Source: Pseudomonadota bacterium (GTDB lineage: Bacteria; Campylobacterota; Campylobacteria; Campylobacterales; Sulfurospirillaceae). From it: 60,948 bases of DNA. Location of the stretch: NCBI GenBank assembly GCA_017860615.1, contig JAGDMU010000016.1, forward strand, positions 1 through 60,948. Reading direction: 5' to 3'. A model generated the notes under the pieces. It was given only the letters and a program-made list of their open reading frames with translations. It did no database searches and was not told where the DNA came from. Position numbers and translations under genes: made by a program. This document shows positions 1-9,282 of this stretch, piece by piece (within the stretch, counting starts at the first letter, position 1; every line of letters starts with the position of its first letter).

Positions 1-1
1 A

Positions 2-2380
2 TTCAAATCTTTGGATGTTAAAGAGAAAATGAGCTTAGGTGAGCCTGAGACAAAAGAGTGTCTATTCTACGGACTTGGCGCTGATGGTACGGTTGGTGCG
101 AATAAAAGCTCCATTAAAATTATCGGTGATGAGACAGATATGTACGCACAAGCATACTTTGCGTATGACTCCAAAAAATCAGGTGGTTTTACCCGTTCTC
201 ACTTACGTTTTGGAAAACACCCAATTCGTTCAACTTACTTAGTTTCTAATCCACACTTTGTCGCCTGTTCTGTGGCTGCATACCTTGAATTGTATGATGT
301 AATTGACGGTATCAGAGAAAATGGCACATTCCTTCTTAACTCTATCTGGGATGCGGATGAGACAATTAAGAGAATTCCAAATAAAGTCAAACGTATTTTA
401 GCGACTAAAAAAGTTAAGTTTTACATCATTAATGCGACTAAATTAGCGCGTGACATTGGTCTTGGTAACAGAAGCAATACGATTATGCAATCTGCTTTCT
501 TCAAACTTGCAGAGATCATTGATTTTGAACAAGCACAAACGTTTATGAAAAAACAAGCCTACAAAACATATCACAAAAAAGGTGACCAAATCGTTGAGCT
601 TAACTACAAAGCAATCGATGTTGGAGCTAATGGACTTGTAAAAGTTGACGTTGATCCATCATGGGCAAATCTTAAAGATGAAGTTAAAACTCAAGAGGTT
701 GTTTCTTACAAAGGTACTCCATTTGTTGAAGCGATCGCAAAACCAATCAATGCAGCACGAGGAGACAGCTTACCTGTTTCTGTGTTCAACGGCTATGAAG
801 ACGGTACATTTGAGCATGGAACCACTGAGTATGAAAAGCGTGGTGTTGGTGTAACGGTTCCAAAATGGATCGAAGAGAATTGTATTCAATGTAACCAATG
901 TGCGTTTGTGTGCCCACATGCGGTTATTCGTCCATTCCTTATCAACGATGCAGAGTTTGCAGCTGCCCCTGAGGGTGTTAAAACACATGCCATCGAAGCA
1001 AAAGGTAAAGAACTTAAAGGTCTAAAATACAAAATCCAAGTCTCTTCACTTGATTGTACAGGATGTGATCTGTGTGTTGAAGCATGCCCAACCAAAGAGA
1101 AATCTCTTGTTATGGTTCCACTCGGCGAGAGTCTTGAAGCGGGCGAGCAAGTCAATGCAGATTACCTCTTCAAAAAAGTAACCTACAAAGATGATATTCT
1201 TTCTAAAAATACCGTTAAGGGTGCTCAATTTGCAAAACCACTCTTTGAGTTCCACGCAGCATGTCCAGGTTGTGGTGAGACACCATACATTACGTTAGCA
1301 ACCAGACTCTTTGGTGATAGCATGATGATTGCCAATGCAACAGGATGTTCATCTATCTATGGTGGTTCTGCTCCTTCAACACCGTACCGCAAAAATGAAA
1401 AAGGTCACGGTCCTGCATGGGGTAACTCACTCTTTGAGGACAATGCTGAGTTTGGTCTTGGTATGCATGTTGCCAATGAGACAATGCGTCATAGAATTCA
1501 TTCCGTAATGGACGCTTCTATTGAAAAAGCTCCAAATGCGATTGCGGCACTTTATAAAGACTGGATTGAGTTTAGAGATGATAGAACAAAAAGCGAAGAA
1601 ATTCGTGATCTTTTAGTTCCACTTTTACAAGCAAATCCAACAGCTGCGGGTGCGGATGTCATCTTGAGCTTGAAACAGTACATTTCTAAAAAATCACAAT
1701 GGATTTTTGGTGGAGATGGTTGGGCATACGACATCGGTTACGGCGGATTGGATCATGTTATCGCCAGTGGTGAGGATGTTAACATTTTGGTTCTTGATAC
1801 AGAGGTTTACTCAAATACGGGTGGTCAAAGTTCAAAATCATCACGTGCGGGTTCAATTGCTCAATTTACAGCAGCAGGAAAGCCTAGTCAGAAAAAAGAT
1901 CTTGGCTACATCGCTATGACGTATGGTAATGTATTTGTTGCACAAATCAACTCTAACGCATCTGCGGCACAAACGATTAAAGCATTTGAAGCAGCAGAAG
2001 CATATCCAGGCGTTTCACTCATTATCGCTTATTCTCCATGTATTGCGCATGGTATTAAAGGTGGTATGGGTAAATCTGGTAACCAAGGTGAGCTTGCAAC
2101 GAAGTGTGGTTACTGGCCAATTTATACCTATGATCCTCGCCTTGAAGCGGAAGGTAAAAACCCAGTTAAAATTACAGGAAAAGAGCCTGATTGGTCATTG
2201 TACGATGATTTCTTGATGAACGAAGTACGTTATGCGTCACTTAAAAAGTCAAATCCAGAACATGCGCAAGCACTCTTTGAACACAATAAAAAAGATGCAC
2301 AACGCAGATGGAGACAACTCAATCGTTTAGCAATGGCTGATTTTTCGAATGAGATTGCTGAGGTAAAAGAGGGCGAATAA
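2..2380 (+). CDS. nifJ: Pyruvate:ferredoxin (flavodoxin) oxidoreductase, C-terminal two thirds (5' end outside window)
   Basis: Oxidatively decarboxylates pyruvate to acetyl-CoA and reduces ferredoxin or flavodoxin; cytoplasmic. The reading frame is open from the first bases of the window, and its first complete residues already match the middle of the family (GLGADGTVGANKSSIKIIG), so the TTG at 11 is not a start. Visible parts in order: domain II/III region; two 4Fe-4S motifs (CIQCNQCAFVCP near 880-920 and CTGCDLCVEACP near 1055-1095); the CPGCGE cysteines near 1260 of the proximal cluster; and the thiamine diphosphate motif GDGWAYDIGYGG with the later NTGGQ near 1705-1830. About 793 of the usual roughly 1,180 residues are present. 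A strong terminator follows the stop directly. Family assignment is very secure. Confidence 0.97.
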   Translation, partial: FKSLDVKEKMSLGEPETKECLFYGLGADGTVGANKSSIKIIGDETDMYAQAYFAYDSKKSGGFTRSHLRFGKHPIRSTYLVSNPHFVACSVAAYLELYDVIDGIRENGTFLLNSIWDADETIKRIPNKVKRILATKKVKFYIINATKLARDIGLGNRSNTIMQSAFFKLAEIIDFEQAQTFMKKQAYKTYHKKGDQIVELNYKAIDVGANGLVKVDVDPSWANLKDEVKTQEVVSYKGTPFVEAIAKPINAARGDSLPVSVFNGYEDGTFEHGTTEYEKRGVGVTVPKWIEENCIQCNQCAFVCPHAVIRPFLINDAEFAAAPEGVKTHAIEAKGKELKGLKYKIQVSSLDCTGCDLCVEACPTKEKSLVMVPLGESLEAGEQVNADYLFKKVTYKDDILSKNTVKGAQFAKPLFEFHAACPGCGETPYITLATRLFGDSMMIANATGCSSIYGGSAPSTPYRKNEKGHGPAWGNSLFEDNAEFGLGMHVANETMRHRIHSVMDASIEKAPNAIAALYKDWIEFRDDRTKSEEIRDLLVPLLQANPTAAGADVILSLKQYISKKSQWIFGGDGWAYDIGYGGLDHVIASGEDVNILVLDTEVYSNTGGQSSKSSRAGSIAQFTAAGKPSQKKDLGYIAMTYGNVFVAQINSNASAAQTIKAFEAAEAYPGVSLIIAYSPCIAHGIKGGMGKSGNQGELATKCGYWPIYTYDPRLEAEGKNPVKITGKEPDWSLYDDFLMNEVRYASLKKSNPEHAQALFEHNKKDAQRRWRQLNRLAMADFSNEIAEVKEGE

Positions 2381-2398
2381 ACCCTCTTTACTTTTAAA

Positions 2399-2429
2399 GG
2401 GTACGAAAGAAGTTTCGTACCCTTTTTTT
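2399..2429 (+). terminator. Rho-independent terminator of the pyruvate:ferredoxin oxidoreductase gene
   Basis: Perfect 10-bp stem GGGTACGAAA (2399-2408) / TTTCGTACCC (2413-2422) with loop GAAG, followed by seven T (2423-2429). It begins 18 bases after the stop. Its T-run reaches the stop codon of the convergent small gene at 2428. Confidence 0.93.
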
Positions 2430-2622
2430 AATTTTTAAGTTCCGCTTCAATGTGTGCGTTTGATTTGACAACGTCACCACTTCCATGAATAATGTGTGGG
2501 ATACAGCCTGTACAGACATGAATCTCTTCGCCATTTTTCATCGCTTTAATAAAGACAGCACCAGCACTCTCCTCACTTGATCTTAAGCAGACGTTACATA
2601 CCTGAATATTGTTGATTTCCAT
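2428..2622 (-). CDS. Small CxxC/CxxC protein, 64 residues
   Basis: Unrecognised small protein. It contains two cysteine pairs, CNVC near residue 9 and CTGC near residue 37, spaced as in a zinc ribbon or rubredoxin-like knuckle, then the sequence IPHIIHGSG with two histidines. No signal peptide or membrane segment is seen, so it is probably cytoplasmic. The start ATG at 2622 is preceded on the minus strand by AAGGAG with normal spacing (the sequence reads AACAAGGAGTTTTTATGG). It is convergent with the oxidoreductase gene and shares the terminator region with it. Whether it binds zinc or iron cannot be told from sequence; no function is proposed. Confidence 0.75.
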   Translation of the reverse strand: MEINNIQVCNVCLRSSEESAGAVFIKAMKNGEEIHVCTGCIPHIIHGSGDVVKSNAHIEAELKN

Positions 2623-2810
2623 AAAAACTCCTTGTTAAATTTGGGGTATTATAGTTAAAAAAAAAGCTAAAAAGATTGAGCGAGATCAAGTTTACATGTA
2701 AGATTCTGTAAAACGCTCACGTAAATTCTACCGACAACGTTGGCAAGGTTTAGCAACCTATACAACCCAGTAAATAGCTTTGTTAGCGTAAAAGTGTTTA
2801 AAAAAAATGC
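2623..2810. other. Intergenic stretch of 188 bases, both flanking genes on the minus strand
   Basis: This holds the promoter region of the small CxxC gene and the 3' flank of the lipoprotein gene. It has a run of nine A near 2660 and a short dyad TTTACATGTAA at 2690-2701, which resembles the post-stop dyads described elsewhere. No ORF with a ribosome binding site, no RNA gene and no convincing terminator were seen. Confidence 0.5.
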
Positions 2811-3572
2811 TTATAAAAATAGAACGAGGCTTATCATTGCATCAATGCCAATATCAACAGGCTCTTTCCCAATGAGTCTGGCGCTATTTTTGGCATGAAA
2901 AATAATTTGACTGAGGATGATTTCAAAATTAAAGTTGGATGGATCTAAAATACTTTCTTTGTGATTTCTAATCGTTGAAAGATTTTGGATCATTTCCCAA
3001 GAGGGTTGTTCTCCTGCATGGATTTTGTTATTCCATTCAACTTGCCAATTATTTTGCCATGTTAAGAAGAGGTAATTATCATTTTTATCTTTAGCCGTTT
3101 TGACTTTCCACTTAATGACTTCTAGATAGTAGTAGAGCTTTTTAAATACTTCTTGATCGTACGCCAATGTGGTGATTTGGTGTCCTTCTCCTACTTTATA
3201 GCTCTCCCATATAAGTTTATAAAGTCCAAGAATGAGAAAGTCGTTTCTATCAGGTACATTACTATTTTTATCAAAAGCAATACGCAAATAATCATCATAG
3301 GTTTTGAGATAAACGCCGTTGAATTTCATACGAATGGTATTTTTGGAGGTACGCATTTCATTAAAAATATAGTTTTGACTCTCTTTGCTATAACCACTGG
3401 GATTACGCAAATCAAGTTTCTCTTTATAGGCAATAAGGTTTTCAATAATTTTTTTATAATCATAGTGCAAGCTTGTAGCACCATGGGATTGTAGCACTTC
3501 ACCAATTTTTTCTTGGTTTGTATTAGTACAGCCTGAAAGCAAAAAAAGTGCAAGAATGCAAAGTCTAAACAT
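2811..3572 (-). CDS. Predicted lipoprotein in the Na/Pi cotransporter operon
   Basis: Protein of 253 residues with an N-terminal signal peptide MFRLCILALFLLSGC; LSGC is a lipobox, so Cys15 would be lipidated. I chose the ATG at 3572 because AAGGAA lies 7 bases upstream and because it places the signal peptide at the N-terminus; the open frame extends to 3638 but then lacks a signal. The body is rich in Lys, Asn and Tyr, mostly helical in appearance, with no motif I recognise. It overlaps the end of the upstream coiled-coil gene by 8 bases, so it is co-transcribed with it and with the Na/Pi cotransporter. Family unknown to me; a periplasmic accessory role in phosphate handling is only an inference from the operon. 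Confidence 0.8.
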   Translation of the reverse strand: MFRLCILALFLLSGCTNTNQEKIGEVLQSHGATSLHYDYKKIIENLIAYKEKLDLRNPSGYSKESQNYIFNEMRTSKNTIRMKFNGVYLKTYDDYLRIAFDKNSNVPDRNDFLILGLYKLIWESYKVGEGHQITTLAYDQEVFKKLYYYLEVIKWKVKTAKDKNDNYLFLTWQNNWQVEWNNKIHAGEQPSWEMIQNLSTIRNHKESILDPSNFNFEIILSQIIFHAKNSARLIGKEPVDIGIDAMISLVLFL

Positions 3573-3804
3573 CCACAATTTCCTTCCCCTTTTTAATCTG
3601 CTTTTTGATGATTTTAATGCTGTCATGGATGGCTTCACGCTTAATCAAATCGGTCTCATTTTTCAACTCTTGTTTGAGCAAAATGCGTCTAAGCTTTAGT
3701 TTTTTCAACAACTCTTTGATGATCTGTTTTTTGGTTGTATCAACACTAGGTGCTACGATGCCAAATAATTCTTTTATTTTTTGGATAAATTTAAAGCCAC
3801 TCAT
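3565..3804 (-). CDS. Small Lys-rich coiled-coil protein, 79 residues
   Basis: Unrecognised protein. After about 20 residues the sequence is a long amphipathic helix with heptad-like Leu/Ile spacing (KQIIKELLKKLKLRRILLKQ) and many Lys/Glu, so it is probably a coiled coil. No signal peptide. The start ATG at 3804 overlaps the stop of the Na/Pi cotransporter gene as ATGA, and GGAG lies 6 bases upstream; its own 3' end overlaps the lipoprotein start. Translational coupling to the transporter suggests a small partner protein, which is inference only. Confidence 0.75.
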   Translation of the reverse strand: MSGFKFIQKIKELFGIVAPSVDTTKKQIIKELLKKLKLRRILLKQELKNETDLIKREAIHDSIKIIKKQIKKGKEIVDV

Positions 3805-5624
3805 GTATGACTCCTTGGCTCTGTTGAATGCGTTAAATCGGTTACTTCGCTTTCATTTAAAATCAAAGCTTCACGCCCTTCTTTTGATTCCGCATTGGAA
3901 TGGATAAAAAGTGTGTGTGCCACTTTTGTGAGTTCGGATGCAATGGTGTAAGCATAGGTTGTGTCGTTCATTAAAGAGGTTGCCATGGTGTATGTAATTT
4001 TATTGGTACGAATGAGCGTATCCAGTGATTTGTTAGCAGCAATATCGTATTTTTGAGCATCAAGTTGAAGTTTACTCAGTAACAAGACTGCAACATCCTC
4101 TTCAGAGGTATTAAAGATCATCTGCATGGTACGCAGGTGTTTGATAAGGTTTTTGCGAATATGGTTGTATTCACTTTTGATATATTCATTGTCTGATTCT
4201 AAGTAGCGCAGCATATTTTTTTGCATATGCTTGGAGGCTTTAAAAGCCTCAACAATACCGAGAGTTGCATTTTTGATAGGAATGAGTTGTTGGTTGCTTT
4301 CATCTGCAAATTTACCTTGAGCCAAAATAGCAAAGTTAATGATTTTCCCATAAATCTCTTTAATACGCCTTTCATAATAATCATCCATATTCACGATCAT
4401 CGCTTTGGTTCGCAGTTTTAAGATATCATCGATTTCCATACCTGAGGTGATGTCTTCTTTCGTGACACTCAATCCTTTTGCGATGATGTCAAAAACATTG
4501 TTATAAAGATGTTTTGTCTCTTTAAGAAGCGTTGCTTGCGCCGTGTCAGGAAAATCCAAAGCAACATCGTTAATAAACAGAACATCATCTATTTCATTTT
4601 CAGAAGTGACCTCTGGCTTGAAGAGATGATTGAGCAAAGCAACCAAACCATGTACCACAGGGGCAAAGAGAAGAACACAGATGAGATTGAAATAGGTGTG
4701 ATAGAGTGCCAATTTGAGCGGATAATCATTTTTAGGGATGCCTAAAAAAGGTGCTGTAAGGTCAATAAAATGGATAAACTGTGGAACAAACCAGATCAGT
4801 AAAAACCCTGTAAGCGTGTTAATTAAAAAGTGCGCGCCTGCAAGTTTTTTACCCTCATATCCAGCTCCTAATGCCCCAATAATGGCTGTAACGGTTGTTC
4901 CAATATTAGCGCCTATGGTAAGAGCAATCGCGTTTTCATAGGTGATTTGAGATGCAGAGAGAGCTGTTAAAATAAGGACTAACGAGGCATGTGAGGATTG
5001 CATGATGATGGTCATACCTGCACCAATAAGCGTAAAGAGAATGAGTCCCATAAAGCCATCAGCCGAGTATTGGGTCAGATCGATGGTCTCTTTAAAGGCG
5101 TCGAACCCCTCTTTCATATAGGCAATGCCTAAAAAGGAAAAACCAAGCCCCGCAAGAGCATAGCCAATGCCTTTAAGGCGTTTACTTTCTTGAAACATAA
5201 ATAAGGTTCCAAAAACCAGCATCGGAAGTGCATACGTTGCAATGTTAATTTTAAGCCCAAGCCCTGCGATAAGCCAAGCGCCTGTTGTTGTACCAATGTT
5301 TCCACCCAAAATAATCCCAATACCTTGTGCTATGCTGATGAGCCCCGCACTGATAAAGGAGATGGCAATAACCGCGACCAATCCACTGGATTGCATGAGC
5401 GTGGTTGTAATGGCGCCAAAGAGAATACTTTTGTAAAGATTATTAGTGATTTTTTTGAGAAACTTGTCGAGAAATCCACCGACAAAGAAGCGAAACCCTT
5501 CTTCAAGACTTTGCATTCCAAGTAAAAAAATTGACACACCTGCGGCTATATGAAGAATGTTTTTGCTTTGAATGAATGCATACGAGAGTGCTAGTATGAC
5601 GACAAGAAGCAACAATCGTTTCAA
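3801..5624 (-). CDS. Na/Pi cotransporter family protein with C-terminal PhoU-like domain
   Basis: Sodium-driven phosphate transporter of the inner membrane (NptA/YjbB type), 607 residues. Two inverted membrane repeats each carry the family's QSS motif (TLMQSSGLVAV and IIMQSSHASLVL) and a GANIGTT/GGNIGTT motif. The last roughly 240 residues are soluble and helical like PhoU. The start is a TTG at 5624: AAAGGA lies 7 bases upstream, whereas the ATG at 5629 is out of frame and stops at once. It is first gene of a three-gene operon with ATGA overlap to the coiled-coil gene. A TACAAT lies upstream on the minus strand, but no Pho box like those before pstS is seen. Confidence 0.92.
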   Translation of the reverse strand: MKRLLLLVVILALSYAFIQSKNILHIAAGVSIFLLGMQSLEEGFRFFVGGFLDKFLKKITNNLYKSILFGAITTTLMQSSGLVAVIAISFISAGLISIAQGIGIILGGNIGTTTGAWLIAGLGLKINIATYALPMLVFGTLFMFQESKRLKGIGYALAGLGFSFLGIAYMKEGFDAFKETIDLTQYSADGFMGLILFTLIGAGMTIIMQSSHASLVLILTALSASQITYENAIALTIGANIGTTVTAIIGALGAGYEGKKLAGAHFLINTLTGFLLIWFVPQFIHFIDLTAPFLGIPKNDYPLKLALYHTYFNLICVLLFAPVVHGLVALLNHLFKPEVTSENEIDDVLFINDVALDFPDTAQATLLKETKHLYNNVFDIIAKGLSVTKEDITSGMEIDDILKLRTKAMIVNMDDYYERRIKEIYGKIINFAILAQGKFADESNQQLIPIKNATLGIVEAFKASKHMQKNMLRYLESDNEYIKSEYNHIRKNLIKHLRTMQMIFNTSEEDVAVLLLSKLQLDAQKYDIAANKSLDTLIRTNKITYTMATSLMNDTTYAYTIASELTKVAHTLFIHSNAESKEGREALILNESEVTDLTHSTEPRSHT

Positions 5625-5708
5625 TGCATTTTCCTTTACATCTAAAGAGGATATAGGGCAAAATATTGTACACTTTTTTCAAGAAAATAGAATAAAAAAG
5701 GATATGAA

Positions 5709-6209
5709 ATGCCACTATTGGATAGTTTTTGTGTAGATCACGTCAAAATGCCAGCCCCTGCTGTAAGAGTTGCCAAAACGATGAAAACACCACATGGCGA
5801 TGAGATTACTGTATTTGATCTTCGCTTTTGTAAGCCGAACCAAGCGATTTTACCAGAGAAGGGTATTCACACCTTAGAGCATCTTTTTGCAGGGTTTATG
5901 CGTAACCATTTGAACGGTCAAGGTGTTGAGATCATCGACATTTCACCGATGGGATGCCGTACAGGGTTTTACATGAGTTTAATTGGCACACCGAGCGAAG
6001 AGCGTGTTGTGAATGCTTGGAAAGCTTCAATGGAAGATATATTAAGCGTGAAGAGTGAAAAAGATATCCCTGAACTTAATGTCTATCAGTGTGGTACATA
6101 TAAGATGCACTCTTTGGATGAAGCGCATACCATCGCTTCTACAATTTTAAGCGCACATATCGGTGTGATGGATAATGAATCCTTAAAACTCGATACTTCA
6201 AAACTCTAA
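5709..6209 (+). CDS. luxS: S-ribosylhomocysteine lyase LuxS
   Basis: Cleaves S-ribosylhomocysteine to homocysteine and the autoinducer-2 precursor DPD in the activated methyl cycle; cytoplasmic homodimer. The 166-residue protein has all expected residues: metal ligands His54 and His58 in HTLEH, Cys128 in QCGT, and the catalytic cysteine Cys83 in MGCRTGFYM. Length is normal. AAAAGGA precedes the ATG by 6 bases. It stands alone, divergent from the Na/Pi operon and about 100 bases upstream of sstT. Confidence 0.97.
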   Translation: MPLLDSFCVDHVKMPAPAVRVAKTMKTPHGDEITVFDLRFCKPNQAILPEKGIHTLEHLFAGFMRNHLNGQGVEIIDISPMGCRTGFYMSLIGTPSEERVVNAWKASMEDILSVKSEKDIPELNVYQCGTYKMHSLDEAHTIASTILSAHIGVMDNESLKLDTSKL

Positions 6210-6309
6210 TACGTTTAACGCACACGTAAGAACCTTTTTTATATTATTAGTCTCTTCGTTTAAAAAAAGATTAATATGAGTACACACATTTTGAGTAAGG
6301 AAGGTTTTT

Positions 6310-7515
6310 ATGGAGCGTTTAGTCGCAAGGTATAAAGAGAGCAATTTGATTGTTCTCATTCTTATTGGTATGGTGTTGGGCGTTTGTATCGCTCTTGTTT
6401 CTCCTACAGCTGCACAGGCTGTTTCTATTCTTGGAACGCTATTTGTTAAAGCGTTAAAAGCTGTTGCGCCTGTCTTAGTATTGGTTTTAGTCGCTACAGC
6501 GATTGCTACAAAGCCTGTTGGTGTTCAAACCAATATTAAACCTATTGTTCAACTCTATGCAATAGGAACATTTTTGGCTGCGGTTATTGCAGTTATCGTC
6601 AGCTTTTCGTTTCCTGTAACATTGGTACTGACTACTCCAGAGGCTGGATTAACACCTCCTCAAAGCATTGTTGGGGTTATCAAAGGCTTTATCGTTAGTA
6701 TGGTGGACAATCCAGTGAACGCACTCTTAAAGGGCAATTATATCGGTGTGTTAACATGGGCAGTTGCTGCAGGTCTTGCGCTTCATTACAGTAGCGATAC
6801 CACCAAACAAGTGTTGAAAGATACGAGTGATGCGATGACTAAAATCGTTCAAGCGGTTATCAAATTAGCACCATTTGGTATTATGGGCCTTGTCGCTGAA
6901 ACGTTTGCCGAGACAGGTTTTGCGGCACTTCTTGGATATGGCAAATTGTTGGTTCTTTTAGTTGGAACTATGCTGTTTGTGGCACTTGTGGTTAACCCAG
7001 TGATTGTCTATATCAAAACAAAACGCAATCCTTATCCATTGGTTCTTACATGTCTTAAAGAGAGTGGTGTAACAGCATTCTTTACACGAAGTTCGGCGGC
7101 AAATATCCCTGTGAATATGGCATTGTGTAAAAAATTAGGACTTCATGAAGATACCTACTCTATCTCGATTCCACTCGGTGCTACAGCGAATATGGCAGGT
7201 GCTGCGATTACTATTACGATTTTAACATTGGCTGCAGTCAATACTTTGGGCATCTCTGTGGATCTCCCAACAGCCCTTCTTTTAAGCGTGGTTGCGAGTA
7301 TTGCAGCAGCGGGTGTTTCTGGTGTTGCAGGTGGATCACTTCTTCTGATTCCTCTTGCGTGTGGTCTTTTTGGTATCAGCGATGAGATCGCAATGCAAGT
7401 GGTTGCGGTTGGTTTCTTAATTGGTGTCGTGCAAGACTCTGCGGAAACAGCATTGAACAGCTCAACGGACGTTGTCTTTACTGCGGCATGTTCAGACGAG
7501 CCTATTAAGTTATAA
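6310..7515 (+). CDS. sstT: Serine/threonine:Na+ symporter SstT
   Basis: Inner-membrane sodium-dependent uptake of serine and threonine (dicarboxylate/amino acid:cation symporter family). 401 residues, close to the E. coli protein. The N-terminal [20 protein letters not shown], the [13 protein letters not shown] serine-rich reentrant loop and the downstream [11 protein letters not shown] segment are characteristic of SstT. AAGGAAGG lies upstream of the ATG. Serine is a favoured carbon source in Campylobacterota, which suits a catabolic role. A hairpin with T-run follows. Confidence 0.93.
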   Translation: MERLVARYKESNLIVLILIGMVLGVCIALVSPTAAQAVSILGTLFVKALKAVAPVLVLVLVATAIATKPVGVQTNIKPIVQLYAIGTFLAAVIAVIVSFSFPVTLVLTTPEAGLTPPQSIVGVIKGFIVSMVDNPVNALLKGNYIGVLTWAVAAGLALHYSSDTTKQVLKDTSDAMTKIVQAVIKLAPFGIMGLVAETFAETGFAALLGYGKLLVLLVGTMLFVALVVNPVIVYIKTKRNPYPLVLTCLKESGVTAFFTRSSAANIPVNMALCKKLGLHEDTYSISIPLGATANMAGAAITITILTLAAVNTLGISVDLPTALLLSVVASIAAAGVSGVAGGSLLLIPLACGLFGISDEIAMQVVAVGFLIGVVQDSAETALNSSTDVVFTAACSDEPIKL

Positions 7516-7535
7516 TCACTCAAAAAGATTTGGCA

Positions 7536-7952
7536 TTAATTGGAGGCAAAAAACTCCAATTTTTTGCCAAATCCAAGTGTGTTATCGGTAAATTTTAGAT
7601 ACGTTATGTTGATGCTCCAAAGTTCTGGTTGCATCGCTAACGCATAGGGAAAGCGCTTGAAATAGGCTTTTCGCTCCTCTTCATTGGCTTCTTTGAAAAT
7701 CCCTGTAAATTGTACCCCTTGAATTTTCCCCACAAGTTTTGTTTCTAACGCAACGGTTCCTGCAACGTGGGCATTTTCTATGGCTTCGCGCCCATGCCTT
7801 GTTTTGAGCACATCGGTAGCAATGACAAACGTAGCATTCTCTTCAAGAAAAGTGTAAAAGCATGAAGCACAGTAGGGAAGGCTATCGTGACATGTGCACA
7901 AGCTCAGCAGGTGATGTTTCTTTAAAAAAGCTGTAATAGCAGGCTCTAACAT
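7536..7952 (-). CDS. YhbP/UPF0306 family, pyridoxamine 5'-phosphate oxidase-like split-barrel protein
   Basis: 138 residues. The pattern LLSLCTCHDSLPYCASCFYTF near the N-terminus and TRHGREAIENAHVAGTV in the middle fit the UPF0306 (YhbP) branch of FMN-binding split-barrel proteins; substrate unknown. Start: the ATG at 7958 touches AAAGG directly, whereas the in-frame ATG at 7952 has AAAGG 6 bases upstream, so I favour 7952. A TATACT -10-like element lies upstream on the minus strand. Cytoplasmic, single gene, convergent with sstT. Confidence 0.8.
   Translation of the reverse strand: MLEPAITAFLKKHHLLSLCTCHDSLPYCASCFYTFLEENATFVIATDVLKTRHGREAIENAHVAGTVALETKLVGKIQGVQFTGIFKEANEEERKAYFKRFPYALAMQPELWSINITYLKFTDNTLGFGKKLEFFASN
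7539..7565 (+). terminator. Terminator after sstT
   Basis: Stem ATTGGAG (7539-7545) / CTCCAAT (7554-7560), loop of eight bases, then TTTTT (7561-7565). It lies inside the 3' end of the convergent YhbP-like gene. Confidence 0.8.
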
Positions 7953-8047
7953 AGGCATCCTTTGAAAAAAAGTATAACATATTTTTTTTGACTCTTTTAA
8001 ATTTTAAAAGGATTACCATAGTCTTATTGATCCCTTAGGAGTGACAG

Positions 8048-8737
8048 ATGCGTATCATCATTTTAGTACTGTTTTTCATTGGCGCACTGTGGGGTGAAAA
8101 CCCGATGGTTTTGCAACTTACAGGTGTTAAAACATCCCACATTATGAATGATGGAAAGAAGCAAGAGGTGTTCATTGAGCGTAAAACACCAAAGGAGTGT
8201 AATGGTGTTGGCATCAACCCTGAAGCTGTCTTTAGTGGTGATTATGCGGGTAAAAATGTTCCACCTTTATGCCAAAAAAGTTTTGTAACGACTGTAGGAA
8301 AAGCCCAACCTATGAGCTTTGCGCAAGGTGTCATCACCGTAGGTGAGATAGAAGTGCTTGATTTTATTAAAAATAAACTCAATGTCAATCCATCGGCTTA
8401 TATCTTAGTGGATGCGCGTAAGCGCGACTGGTATGAGCAGATGACCATTCCTAGTAGTGTTAACATCCCCTTTGATGAGATCGAATATGATGAAGCGATT
8501 CCTGAAGATTTTGAACGGGTTCAAACCTTGTTAGGTTTCCGTAAAATAGGCGAAGCGTATGACTTTAGCCATGCCAAAACAGCACTGCTCTTTTGCAATG
8601 GCATCTGGTGTGTTCAGTCACGCTTAGCGATTGAAAAGCTGATTAAGATGGGTTATCCGAGAGAAAAATTACTCTGGTATCGAGGTGGATTGCAAGATTG
8701 GCTCGCGTTAGGGTTTACGACCGTTGTACCCCAATAA
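8048..8737 (+). CDS. Exported rhodanese-like protein
   Basis: 229 residues. Residues 1-16 (MRIIILVLFFIGALWG) form a signal peptide, so the protein is periplasmic. The C-terminal half is a rhodanese domain: YILVDARKRDWYEQMTIPSSVNIPF, then the active-site loop beginning FCNGIWC, then the WYRGGLQDW end motif. The loop has two cysteines (CNGIWC); the first is in the catalytic position. Residues 20-110 are a region of unknown fold. TAGGAG precedes the ATG by 7 bases. Likely a persulfide/sulfur carrier in the periplasm, in keeping with a sulfur-metabolising bacterium; the actual donor is unknown. Confidence 0.85.
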   Translation: MRIIILVLFFIGALWGENPMVLQLTGVKTSHIMNDGKKQEVFIERKTPKECNGVGINPEAVFSGDYAGKNVPPLCQKSFVTTVGKAQPMSFAQGVITVGEIEVLDFIKNKLNVNPSAYILVDARKRDWYEQMTIPSSVNIPFDEIEYDEAIPEDFERVQTLLGFRKIGEAYDFSHAKTALLFCNGIWCVQSRLAIEKLIKMGYPREKLLWYRGGLQDWLALGFTTVVPQ

Positions 8738-8738
8738 T

Positions 8739-9167
8739 TTAAGAAAGGCTTCCTTGTAAGTCTTCGTCTGTTACCGTGATGCTTTTGCGCCATTTTTCAA
8801 TTTGAAGGTCGTTTTCCAAGATATGTTCAGCAAGCCATTTTTTGGCAATCATCTGGATGCTTTTTTGCAGTTCAACCACGCCTTTTTTCTCTTTTAAAAT
8901 TTTAGTCATCCCCTCAATGATACTCTCATGAAATTTTTTATGTTTTTCCAAGAGAGGATAGTCGATGCTTTGCATATAAGCTTCTTCTTCTTTAAAATGT
9001 TTTGCCATGTAGTCGTAAAACTCTTTAAAGAGCCTTCCAAGTTCAGCTTTGTTGGCATTGTTGGGATCCAGTCTTTGCGCAGCGTTTGCAAGCTTGAAAA
9101 GTTCTTGGTGCTGAGCATCAAGTAACGCGTGATGTAAGCTAAAACGCTCATCCCATTCAATGATCAC
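8739..9167 (-). CDS. Bacteriohemerythrin
   Basis: Single-domain oxygen-binding di-iron protein, 142 residues, cytoplasmic. All seven ligands can be assigned: His in DAQHQELF, His and Glu in KHFKEEEAYM, two His in EKHKKFH, and His and Asp in AEHILENDLQ. The start is a GTG at 9167 with GAGGAA 5 bases upstream. It ends 1 base from the convergent rhodanese gene. Hemerythrins in microaerophiles are thought to carry or scavenge oxygen. Confidence 0.93.
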   Translation of the reverse strand: MIIEWDERFSLHHALLDAQHQELFKLANAAQRLDPNNANKAELGRLFKEFYDYMAKHFKEEEAYMQSIDYPLLEKHKKFHESIIEGMTKILKEKKGVVELQKSIQMIAKKWLAEHILENDLQIEKWRKSITVTDEDLQGSLS

Positions 9168-9282
9168 TTATATTCCTCATAAAATTAATTTAAAGCATTT
9201 TAGCACGCTTTGACTGTTTTTTGGCAAGGTTTGGTTAACATAATAGGGATAAAATAGCGTTTATACTTTGTAAGGAATTCAT

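Noticed and set aside
11-13. TTG at 11 as start of the oxidoreductase
   Set aside because: The frame is open to the window edge and the sequence there is from the middle of the family, so the gene begins outside.
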